Part shown: positions 34,276-41,010 of the stretch, in pieces
How positions within the stretch are numbered: the stretch's first letter is position 1
How the letters are laid out: every line of letters starts with the position of its first letter
Assembly (NCBI GenBank): GCA_021372575.1
Contig: JAJFUE010000027.1
Coordinates: 1 to 51,299, forward strand
Length of the DNA stretch: 51,299 nucleotides
Reading direction: 5' to 3'
DNA from: a bacterium
GTDB lineage: Bacteria > Sumerlaeota > Sumerlaeia > MVZB01
Notes under the pieces: model-generated
The model's input: only the letters and a program-made list of their open reading frames with translations
Databases searched by the model: none
Told to the model about the DNA's origin: nothing
Position numbers and translations under genes: made by a program

Positions 34276-35562
34276 TCAGCGGGGGGCGATGACTTCGCAG
34301 CCCATGTAGGGCACCAGCACGTCGGGGACCTTGATCGTGCCGTCGGGCTGCTGGTAGCTCTCCATGATCGCGATCACGCAGCGCGGCAGCGCGAGGCCCG
34401 AGCCGTTGAGCGTGTGGACGAACTCCGGCTTGGATTTCTGGTCGGCCTTGAAGCGGATGTTGGCGCGGCGCGCCTGGAAGTCCTCGAAGTTCGAGCACGA
34501 GCTGACCTCGAGAAAGCGGTCCATGCCCGGCGCCCACACCTCGAGGTCGTAGCACTTGGCCGCGGCGAAGCTCAGGTCGGCCGAGCACAGCGACAGCACC
34601 CGGTAATGCAGCCCGAGCTGCTGAAGCAGGAACTCGGCCTGCGCGCGCAGCGTCTCCAGCTCGTCGTACGACGTCTCGGGCTTGACGAACTTGACCATCT
34701 CGACCTTGTGGAACTGGTGGACGCGCGTGAAGCCGCGGACATCCTTGCCGTAGCTGCCGGCCTCGCGCCGGAAACACGGCGAGAACGCGCAGTGGTAGAT
34801 CGGCAGGCGTGAGCCGTCGAGGATCTCGTCCTGGTAGAGGTTTGTGACCGGGACCTCGGCCGTCGGGATGAGCCACAGGTCGTCGGCGCCGTTGTCGGCG
34901 GTAACCTTATACATGTCCTCGGCCATCTTGGGCAGCTGGCCCGTGCCGGTCATGGTCTTGCTGTTGACCAGGTATGGCGGCATGATCTCGGTGTAGCCGT
35001 ACTGCCTGGTGTGGACGTCGATGAACCAGCTGACGAGCGCGCGCTCGAGCCGCGAGCCGAGGCCCTTGAGGCAATAGAAGCCCGAGCCGGAGAGTTTCGT
35101 GCCGCGCGCGAGATCGACGATGTCGAGCGACTCGCCGAGTTCCCAGTGCGGCTTGGGCGCGAAGTCGAACTTTGGTTTCTCGCCCCAGCGGGCCACCTCG
35201 ACGTTGTCCTCCTCGCTCGTGCCGACGGGGGTCGAGGTGTGCGGCGTGTTGGGGACCATCAAGGCGAGATCGGTGAGCTCGGTCTCGACCTTGGCCAGTT
35301 CTTGTTCGGTTTCGGCGATCTTGTCGCCGAGGGCGCGGACTTCGGCCTTGGCGGTCTCGGGATTTTCGCCGGCCTTGATGCGCTGGCCGATCGATTTGCT
35401 GGCCGCGTTGCGGCGGGTGTTGAGGTCGTCCACCTCTCGGGCGAGCGTGCGCCGGCGTTCGTCGATCTCGATCATGCGGTTCAGGTCGATGTTGACCCGC
35501 TTGGTCTCGATGGCGCGGCGCAGGTGATCCGGGTTCTCACGGAGCAGCTTCAGGTCGATCAT
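34276..35562 (-). CDS. serS: Seryl-tRNA synthetase
   Basis: 428 residues, the usual length. An N-terminal helical hairpin arm (about residues 30-100) binds tRNA. The class II core has motif 2 (C-F-R-R-E-A-G-S-Y-G-K-D-V-R-G) and motif 3 (N-G-S-G-L-A-L-P-R-C-V-I-A-I-M-E). AAAGGA lies eight bases before the ATG. It charges serine tRNA. It lies between glyA (69-base gap, containing a strong hairpin) and pssA (31-base gap). All three use or make serine, so the order groups serine metabolism. Confidence 0.98.
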   Translation of the reverse strand: MIDLKLLRENPDHLRRAIETKRVNIDLNRMIEIDERRRTLAREVDDLNTRRNAASKSIGQRIKAGENPETAKAEVRALGDKIAETEQELAKVETELTDLALMVPNTPHTSTPVGTSEEDNVEVARWGEKPKFDFAPKPHWELGESLDIVDLARGTKLSGSGFYCLKGLGSRLERALVSWFIDVHTRQYGYTEIMPPYLVNSKTMTGTGQLPKMAEDMYKVTADNGADDLWLIPTAEVPVTNLYQDEILDGSRLPIYHCAFSPCFRREAGSYGKDVRGFTRVHQFHKVEMVKFVKPETSYDELETLRAQAEFLLQQLGLHYRVLSLCSADLSFAAAKCYDLEVWAPGMDRFLEVSSCSNFEDFQARRANIRFKADQKSKPEFVHTLNGSGLALPRCVIAIMESYQQPDGTIKVPDVLVPYMGCEVIAPR

Positions 35563-35585
35563 GGGTAAGTCCTTTGCATGCGTGC

Positions 35586-35613
35586 GGGAGTCCCGCCGGC
35601 GGGCGGGACTCCC
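35586..35613. repeat. Strong 12-bp hairpin between glyA and serS
   Basis: GGGAGTCCCGCC (35586-35597) pairs perfectly with GGCGGGACTCCC (35602-35613) around a four-base loop. It lies between the glyA stop and the serS ribosome binding site. There is no U-run on the serS side, so it is not a classic terminator. It may partly end transcription, protect an mRNA end, or be a REP-type repeat. Confidence 0.7.
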
Positions 35614-35631
35614 CGGCTGAACGGTTGCAAT

Positions 35632-36903
35632 TTACTTGGCCGCCCCGGCCGTTTCGTAAACCGGAACGTGCAGCGGGAACTTCGCGGCGAACTCGCGAAC
35701 TTCCCTGGCGACGTCGTTCTGGACCTGCTCATTGGTCACGTCGCGCAGGACGCGGCTGATCCACCTGGCGATGCGGACCATGTCGTCTTCCTTCATGCCG
35801 CGCGTCGTCAGTGCCGGCGAGCCCAGCCGGATGCCGCTCGTCTCGGCCGGCTTGCGCTGGTCGAACGGGATCATGTTTTTGTTGCAGGTGATGCAGGCGC
35901 GGTCCAGGGCCTTCTCGGCCTGCTTGCCGCTGATGCCGTACGGGCTCACATCGACCAGCAGCAGGTGGTTGTCCGTGCCGCCCGTGCACAGGCGCAGGCC
36001 TTCAGTCACGAGCGTTTCGCCGAGGATCCTGGCGTTGGCGCGGACCTGCTTCGCATACTTCTTGAAGCCGGGCGTCATCGCCTCGCCGAACGCGATCGCC
36101 TTGGCTGCGATGATGTGCATGAGCGGGCCGCCCTGGAAGCCGGGGAAGCACGCCTTGTCGATGGCCTTGGCGTATTTCTCTTTGGCGAGAATAAATCCGC
36201 TGCGCGGCCCGCGCAGGGTCTTGTGCGTCGTCGAGGTGACGATGTCGCAGTACGGGACGGGGTTGGCGTGCTCGCCGCCGGCGACGAGGCCCGCGAAGTG
36301 GGCCATATCGACCATCAGCATCGCGCCGACGCTGTCTGCGATGCGGCGAATCCGCTCGAAATCAAGCGTGCGCGGGTAGGCGCTGTGGCCGGCGACGATC
36401 AGCTTGGGCCGGTTCTCGCGCGCCAGCTTTTCCATCTCGTCGTAATCGAGGTAGTCGTCCTCCTGGCGCACGCCGTAGGGGACGAACTTGAAGAACTTGC
36501 CGGAGAAGTTGATGTTCAGGCCGTGCGTCAGATGGCCGCCGTGGGCCAGGCTCATGCCCATCACGACATCGCCGGCGTCGAGCACCGAGAAGTAGGCGAT
36601 GAGGTTGGCCGAGGAGCCGGCGTGCGGCTGCACATTGGCGTATTCGGCGCCGAACAGCGCCTTGGCGCGGTCGATCGCGGCCTGCTCGACGACATCAACG
36701 AACTCGCAACCGCCGTAATAGCGGCGGCCGGGATAACCCTCCGCATACTTGTGCGTCAGCACCGAGCCGGCGGCCTGCAGGACGGCCGGCGAGGCGAAAT
36801 TCTCCGAGGCGATCATTTCCAGCTTGTAGAGCTGACGATCCAACTCGTTGCGCATCGCTTCGGCTACGGCCGGATCCTGGGCCTCAATCTGATCGAACGA
36901 CAT
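35632..36903 (-). CDS. glyA: Serine hydroxymethyltransferase
   Basis: 423 residues, full length. L-E-M-I-A-S-E-N-F and Y-P-G-R-R-Y-Y-G-G are the substrate and folate residues near the N-terminus; D-M-A-H-F-A-G-L-V is the PLP Asp motif; [11 protein letters not shown] carries the PLP lysine. It interconverts serine and glycine with tetrahydrofolate. CAGGAGGAAG precedes the ATG. It heads the minus-strand block glyA-serS-pssA-methyltransferase-folE. Confidence 0.98.
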   Translation of the reverse strand: MSFDQIEAQDPAVAEAMRNELDRQLYKLEMIASENFASPAVLQAAGSVLTHKYAEGYPGRRYYGGCEFVDVVEQAAIDRAKALFGAEYANVQPHAGSSANLIAYFSVLDAGDVVMGMSLAHGGHLTHGLNINFSGKFFKFVPYGVRQEDDYLDYDEMEKLARENRPKLIVAGHSAYPRTLDFERIRRIADSVGAMLMVDMAHFAGLVAGGEHANPVPYCDIVTSTTHKTLRGPRSGFILAKEKYAKAIDKACFPGFQGGPLMHIIAAKAIAFGEAMTPGFKKYAKQVRANARILGETLVTEGLRLCTGGTDNHLLLVDVSPYGISGKQAEKALDRACITCNKNMIPFDQRKPAETSGIRLGSPALTTRGMKEDDMVRIARWISRVLRDVTNEQVQNDVAREVREFAAKFPLHVPVYETAGAAK

Positions 36904-36994
36904 GCTGTCTTCCTCCTGAATGATGGTTCAATGGGTTTTTCGGGTTTGATGGGTCATCTTCACCAATATTGCTCATCGCCCGTAGGTTCCCCGA

Positions 36995-37360
36995 TCACGA
37001 ATGACCGTGGTGGTGATGGTGATGGTGATTGCATGTGGCTTTTCCGGAAACAAGCCGGCCGTTGAGGAATTCCGTTGCCAGCCATTCCGGAGTCTGGACC
37101 GGCGCGCCGAGAATGACCTGGACGCCTTGCGCGCCGAACAGCCCCTGCGCCCGCGCGCCCATGTTGCCGGCGATGACGACCGTCGCGCCGCGCTCGGCCA
37201 GCCATGGCGGCAGCACCCCGGGGACGTGTTCCGGCGCGTCGATGAGCTCCTGCTTCAGGATCTTCCTCGCCTCCGGATCGGCGTCGATCATGATGAACTG
37301 CGGGCAATGGCCAAAATGGTCCGCCAGTTTCCCGCTTTCTACCGGGATTGCGATTCGCAT
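36995..37360 (-). CDS. NifX/NifB C-terminal-like (dinitrogenase FeMo-cofactor) protein with His-rich tail
   Basis: 121 residues from the ATG at 37360 (AAAGGA upstream). It is a single domain of the dinitrogenase iron-molybdenum cofactor family: M-R-I-A-I-P-V-E-S-G-K-L-A-D-H-F-G-H-C at the start and G-A-T-V-V-I-A-G-N-M-G-A-R-A in the middle. The C-terminus is C-N-H-H-H-H-H-H-H-G-H-S, a likely metal-binding tail. Such small proteins bind iron-sulfur or iron-molybdenum clusters. Nitrogenase genes are absent here. It overlaps the end of the C_GCAxxG gene by 22 bases and is the last gene of this operon. Confidence 0.9.
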   Translation of the reverse strand: MRIAIPVESGKLADHFGHCPQFIMIDADPEARKILKQELIDAPEHVPGVLPPWLAERGATVVIAGNMGARAQGLFGAQGVQVILGAPVQTPEWLATEFLNGRLVSGKATCNHHHHHHHGHS

Positions 37361-37707
37361 GGTTTCAGTTCCTTTCTTGTGCATTCTTCTTCAAGCAGTC
37401 CGGCCGCCAGCTCGACGCAATCGGCGCACAACAGCTTGCGGGCGGCGCGAATTTGCCGGCAGGCGGCATGGCCGTCCGTCGCCTCCCGGAACCGCGCTTC
37501 GATCGATTCGGCAACCGGCTGGCCGGCCAGCCGGCAGCTCGCGTAAAGCGCCCCGCACGTTCCCTCCGGCGAGCGCCCCCCGCCCATGCCGGCAAATTCG
37601 TTGACCCGGCCGGCTGCTTCGGGATTCTTTTGCGCCCACGCCGCCGCCACCGATTGCGCGCAATTGCCGCGCCGTTGCATGAAATATTCCCGGGCGATCT
37701 TCCTCAC
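37339..37707 (-). CDS. C_GCAxxG_C_C family protein
   Basis: 122 residues. The family pattern is visible as N-C-A-Q-S-V near residue 15, G-M-G-G-G-R-S-P-E-G-T-C-G-A-L-Y-A in the middle, and Cys residues near 83 (A-A-C-R-Q), 93 (L-L-C-A-D-C) and the tail. The conserved cysteines are likely to bind a metal or cluster and the family is found in genomes with anaerobic redox metabolism. Function is unknown. It starts by a four-base overlap with the preceding NifX-like gene and overlaps the following one by 22 bases, so these three genes are translated together. Confidence 0.9.
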   Translation of the reverse strand: MRKIAREYFMQRRGNCAQSVAAAWAQKNPEAAGRVNEFAGMGGGRSPEGTCGALYASCRLAGQPVAESIEARFREATDGHAACRQIRAARKLLCADCVELAAGLLEEECTRKELKPCESQSR

Positions 37708-38090
37708 GATTTCTCCTTAGACTTGTGGCGGGGGCTCTTGGGTTCGTGCCCGGTTTGTGCGCAGCATCCCGGCATCAGGAACTCGGCGCTCGGCAGGCGG
37801 GCTTCCATGTACGCCCGGAGGATTTTGTCCACTTCCCCCGCGATGAAGGGGATGACCCGAATGCCGGCCGCCAGCACCTGCTTGGCCAAAGGCTCCGAGA
37901 TCGCCCCGCAAATGAGCAGCTCGACCGATGCCTCGTCCAGCCGCCGAATGCGCTCGGGCGCCTCGCCGCCGATCTCGATCTCCTTGCGGGCCGACGTCTT
38001 CCGATCGACCACATCGACCACCAGAAGCCGGCGCGAGGAATCGAACACGGGCGAGACGCGATCCTGCCAGATGGGAATGGCAACCTTCAT
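37704..38090 (-). CDS. NifX/NifB C-terminal-like protein, second copy
   Basis: 128 residues from the ATG at 38090, with GGAGG eight bases before it. M-K-V-A-I-P-I-W-Q-D-R-V-S-P-V-F-D and L-L-I-C-G-A-I-S-E-P are the family's strands. A C-terminal tail holds M-P-G-C-C-A-Q-T-G-H-E-P with two adjacent cysteines and ends Lys-rich. It is the first gene after a predicted sigma-54 promoter at 38116-38131 and overlaps the C_GCAxxG gene by four bases. It may carry an iron-sulfur or molybdenum cluster for an unseen enzyme. Confidence 0.9.
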   Translation of the reverse strand: MKVAIPIWQDRVSPVFDSSRRLLVVDVVDRKTSARKEIEIGGEAPERIRRLDEASVELLICGAISEPLAKQVLAAGIRVIPFIAGEVDKILRAYMEARLPSAEFLMPGCCAQTGHEPKSPRHKSKEKS

Positions 38091-38115
38091 GCAGCGCTCC
38101 TCCGCCGCAATGAGG

Positions 38116-38131
38116 CGCAAGTCCCATGCCA
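38116..38131 (-). promoter_or_regulatory. Predicted sigma-54 promoter (-24/-12)
   Basis: The minus strand reads TGGCATGGGACTTGCG. Compared with TGGCAC-N5-TTGCW it keeps TGGCA, the five-base spacer and TTGC, with the GG and GC in the right positions. Transcription would start near 38105, and GGAGG at 38103-38099 followed by the ATG at 38090 fits a very short leader. The gene just upstream encodes a sigma-54 activator, which supports the call. Confidence 0.75.
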
Positions 38132-38205
38132 GCTTCGGTTCTTAAGCCAAAAGGCTGTTTTGCCCGGAGTTTTCTGGATTCTGAAAGGATGGAGCGTCTT
38201 TGTTA

Positions 38206-38223
38206 AGTCGCCGAAATGCGACT
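38206..38223. promoter_or_regulatory. Possible upstream activator site AGTCGC-N6-GCGACT
   Basis: A perfect inverted repeat lies 75-92 bases upstream of the -24 element, within the range where sigma-54 activators bind. It sits just beyond the stop codon of the activator gene, so it might instead be a weak hairpin for that gene, but no U-run follows. I favour an enhancer site. Confidence 0.4.
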
Positions 38224-38254
38224 CACGCGCGAGAACAGTCTCAATATCGGGACT

Positions 38255-39631
38255 CTACTTGCGCCGGCCCCGGGTGCGCCCATCGTCCGGCGGCAGCTCC
38301 ACCCCGAGCGCCTTGATCTTCCGGAAGAACGTGCTCTTGTGCATCTCGAGCGCCCGCGCCGCCGCCAGCCGGTTGTTCCCGTTCTGCGCCAGCGCGTCGC
38401 GGATGATCTGCGCCTCCATCATGCGCAGTGACGAAACGGCCGGAATTTTGGCCTGCCTGGCGGCCCGGCCGGTGAGCGCTTCCGGCAGATGCCGCGGCTC
38501 GATCAGGTCGCGGTCGCACAAAATAAACGCGTGCTCGATGACGTTCTCCAGCTCGCGGATATTGCCCGGCCAGTCGTGTGCCATGAGCAGCGCCATTGCC
38601 TGTGGGGTTACGCCGCGCACCGTCCGCCCCTGGCGCACGTTGAAGCGCTGCACAAAACGCTCGACCAGGCCCGGCAGATCTTCCTTGCGCCGCTTCAATG
38701 GCGGAAGCTCCAGCCGGATCACGTGAATCCGATAGAACAGGTCCTGGCGGAAGGCGCCCTTCTTGACCAATGCGGCGAGGTCGCGATTGCTTGCGGCAAG
38801 AATGCGCACGTTGGCCTTGAGCGTCTTCGTCCCGCCGAGCGGCTCGTACGCGCGCTCCTGCAGAACGCGCAGCAGCTTGACCTGCAACGCGGACGACAGG
38901 TCGCCGATCTCGTCGAGGAGCAGCGTGCCCCCCTCGGCCAGCGCGAAGCGCCCCGGCTTGTCCTTGTCGGCGCCGGTGAACGCGCCCTTCACGTAGCCGA
39001 ACAGCTCGCTCTCGAGCAGGTTCTCCGGCAGCGCGCCGCAATTGATCGCCACGAACGGTTTATTTTTGCGACTGCTCAAATTGTGAATCGCCCGCGCGAG
39101 GACCTCCTTGCCCGTGCCGGTTTCGCCCTGGATCAGCACGGTCGAGTCGCTTGCGGCAACCTGCGGCAGGATCTCGAAGATACGGCGCATCGACGAGCTG
39201 CGGCTGACCATGTCGCCCAGTTCGTAGCGCCCTGCGAGTTCCTTGCGCAGCTCTTCGACAAGGCTCAGGTCGCGGAACGTCTCCACGCCGCCGACCGTAT
39301 GGCCGCGTCCGTCTTTCAGCAAAGCCGTCGAAACGCTGATGGGGATCCGCCGCCCGTGGGCATCGACGATGAACGCCGGGCAGTTGACGATCGGCGCGCC
39401 GGTTTCCATCGTCCGTTTCAGCGCGCAATCGGCCTCGCACATGCTGGCGCGGAACACGTCGGAGCAGCGCCGCCCGACGGCCTCCGCGCGCCCGATCCCG
39501 GTGATCGTTTCGGCGCCCCGGTTGAACGACGTGATCCGCCACTGGTGATCGATCGTAAACACGCCGTCGGAAATGCTCTCCAGAATGATTTCCGTGGTTC
39601 CCAACGGCTTGGTCTTGGGTTGGCTCTTCAT
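38255..39631 (-). CDS. Sigma-54-dependent activator with cysteine-rich PAS domain
   Basis: 458 residues from the ATG at 39631. Residues 10-125 are a PAS domain with four cysteines, Cys56, Cys65, Cys69 and Cys84 (C-S-D-V-F-R-A-S-M-C-E-A-D-C), which may hold an iron-sulfur cluster or metal. The AAA domain has G-E-T-G-T-G-K-E (169-176), G-A-F-T-G-A (216-221), which touches sigma-54, and G-G-T-L-L-L-D-E (234-241). A Fis-type DNA-binding helix-turn-helix ends the protein (N-N-R-L-A-A-A-R-A-L-E-M-H-K-S-T-F). There is no receiver domain, so the PAS part should sense the signal directly. The small NifX-type genes downstream are the likely targets. Confidence 0.95.
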   Translation of the reverse strand: MKSQPKTKPLGTTEIILESISDGVFTIDHQWRITSFNRGAETITGIGRAEAVGRRCSDVFRASMCEADCALKRTMETGAPIVNCPAFIVDAHGRRIPISVSTALLKDGRGHTVGGVETFRDLSLVEELRKELAGRYELGDMVSRSSSMRRIFEILPQVAASDSTVLIQGETGTGKEVLARAIHNLSSRKNKPFVAINCGALPENLLESELFGYVKGAFTGADKDKPGRFALAEGGTLLLDEIGDLSSALQVKLLRVLQERAYEPLGGTKTLKANVRILAASNRDLAALVKKGAFRQDLFYRIHVIRLELPPLKRRKEDLPGLVERFVQRFNVRQGRTVRGVTPQAMALLMAHDWPGNIRELENVIEHAFILCDRDLIEPRHLPEALTGRAARQAKIPAVSSLRMMEAQIIRDALAQNGNNRLAAARALEMHKSTFFRKIKALGVELPPDDGRTRGRRK

Positions 39632-39666
39632 CGCGCGACAACGCTCCCTCGCCCACGCTATTATGT

Positions 39667-39689
39667 CTTGGCAGGGCGTCTTTGCCAAG
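39667..39689. promoter_or_regulatory. Inverted repeat CTTGGCA-N9-TGCCAAG upstream of the activator gene
   Basis: A perfect 7-bp inverted repeat lies 36 bases before the activator start codon, between it and the tRNA terminator. It may be an operator, for example for self-regulation, or part of a leader structure. It is not a -24/-12 element: the TGGCA-to-TTGC spacing is two bases too long. Confidence 0.4.
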
Positions 39690-39767
39690 CGGGTTGGTCT
39701 GCCCAACGGCGCAAAATGCCGCGAATCATTGATCAGCGCGCTCCCGGAAAGAAGATCGTACGACAGA

Positions 39768-39798
39768 AAACCCTGAATCCATTGAGGATCCAGGGTTT
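39768..39798 (-). terminator. Terminator after tRNA-Pro
   Basis: On the minus strand AAACCCTGGATCC, loop TCAAT and GGATTCAGGGTTT form a 13-bp stem with one mismatch, followed by TTCTGT. It lies 15 bases beyond the CCA end of the tRNA. Confidence 0.75.
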
Positions 39799-39812
39799 CG
39801 ACGCGAACTAAA

Positions 39813-39889
<77 letters not shown>

Positions 39890-40035
39890 ACACGATGCCG
39901 AAGTTAGAATCTATCATACGGCCCCCACTTTGCAAGAGCTTTCAAATTAAAGAGCCTTCCGGCCGCCGCCGATACGAAACCCGGCAGTGAGACCGCGTAC
40001 TGTTGCCGTAGCCAAGTTTACCCGGAAGCCCGGCC

Positions 40036-40947
40036 ATGCCGCCCAACGACCGCCTGTTGATTGCCTGCGAAGACCCCGATCTCATGGAGCATATCGGTCG
40101 GCATACGACCGAATTCGGCCACAACCCGCGCTATGCCGCCACGCTCGACCAGGCCCAGGCGGAAATCGACCTCGCCAGCCCCGACCTGATCATTTGCAGC
40201 TGGCGGCTCGGCAAGCTAGCCGGCGCCGAGCTGGTTCAAAAACTTCGCCGCCCGCAGGCGCGCACGCGCTTCATCCTGCTCGTCGAGCCCAACCAGCGCA
40301 TCGACGTCGTCCAGGCCACGCGCCAGCGCATCATTGCCTTCCTGCAGTTTCCCTACAGCCCCGACGACCTCGCGCGCTATATCAAGGCCGCCCTCGACTT
40401 TACCGAGGCGCACGCCAACCGCCGCGAATACAACCGCTACCTGTTCGCCGTTGAAACCCACTGCATCCTGATCAACCCGTTCGAGGACAGCGAGAGCCGC
40501 CCGATCGCGGCGATCATCCGCGACGTCAGCCGCTCCGGCATGGCGATGCTCGTGCGCCAGGTCATGCCCGTCCCGGCGATGCTCAAGGTCGTCTTGTCAA
40601 TCAACAGCCAGACCCAGCCCGTCGTCATGCTCGCCAAGTCGCTCTCCTGCACGCTCACGCAAATCCCCGACGTCTATCGCCTCGGCGCCAAGTTCGTCGG
40701 CCTTCTGCCGAAGGAATTCGACCATGTCCTCACCGAGCTCGGCCGGCCCGACATGAACCAGGCCGACATCTTCATGGGCCGTTCGTTCAAGGAGGCGATC
40801 GCCGACTGGCTGACCCATCACAAGGTCGAGCTGTCCGCCCCCGAGTCGTTCCACACCCCCACCGTCGCCGAGATCGCCGAGCAGCTCTTCGGCGAGCCCA
40901 CCGAGCTTGCCGAGCCCGTCGGCGGCAACGGCCATGGCCGCGCATAA
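40036..40947 (+). CDS. Pseudo-receiver-PilZ protein
   Basis: 303 residues. Residues 4-120 have a receiver fold: acidic pair Glu12-Asp13 remains, but the phosphorylation position after P-D-L-I-I-C is Ser55 instead of Asp, and the conserved Lys-Pro is Phe105-Pro106, so phosphotransfer is unlikely. Residues 129-225 are a PilZ domain with N-R-R-E-Y-N-R and D-V-S-R-S-G, the c-di-GMP ligands. The C-terminal 75 residues are helical and unrecognised. It lies 63 bases before a GT39-type glycosyltransferase gene with which it is probably co-transcribed, suggesting c-di-GMP control of glycan transfer. Confidence 0.85.
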   Translation: MPPNDRLLIACEDPDLMEHIGRHTTEFGHNPRYAATLDQAQAEIDLASPDLIICSWRLGKLAGAELVQKLRRPQARTRFILLVEPNQRIDVVQATRQRIIAFLQFPYSPDDLARYIKAALDFTEAHANRREYNRYLFAVETHCILINPFEDSESRPIAAIIRDVSRSGMAMLVRQVMPVPAMLKVVLSINSQTQPVVMLAKSLSCTLTQIPDVYRLGAKFVGLLPKEFDHVLTELGRPDMNQADIFMGRSFKEAIADWLTHHKVELSAPESFHTPTVAEIAEQLFGEPTELAEPVGGNGHGRA

Positions 40948-41010
40948 TCGATATTGCAGAAAATCGCCCTCCCGGCCGATGATAAACAAGACAGCGGCCG
41001 AGGAGTCATC

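Noticed and set aside
35578-37065. 495-codon plus-strand frame opposite glyA
   Set aside because: glyA is certain on the other strand, and this frame has no recognisable motif.
39668-39686. Sigma-54 promoter on the plus strand (TGGCA...TTGC)
   Set aside because: Spacing is two bases too long and no gene follows in that direction; better explained as an inverted repeat.
38489-39811. 440-codon plus-strand frame opposite the sigma-54 activator
   Set aside because: Mirror of the activator gene; also runs into the tRNA terminator.
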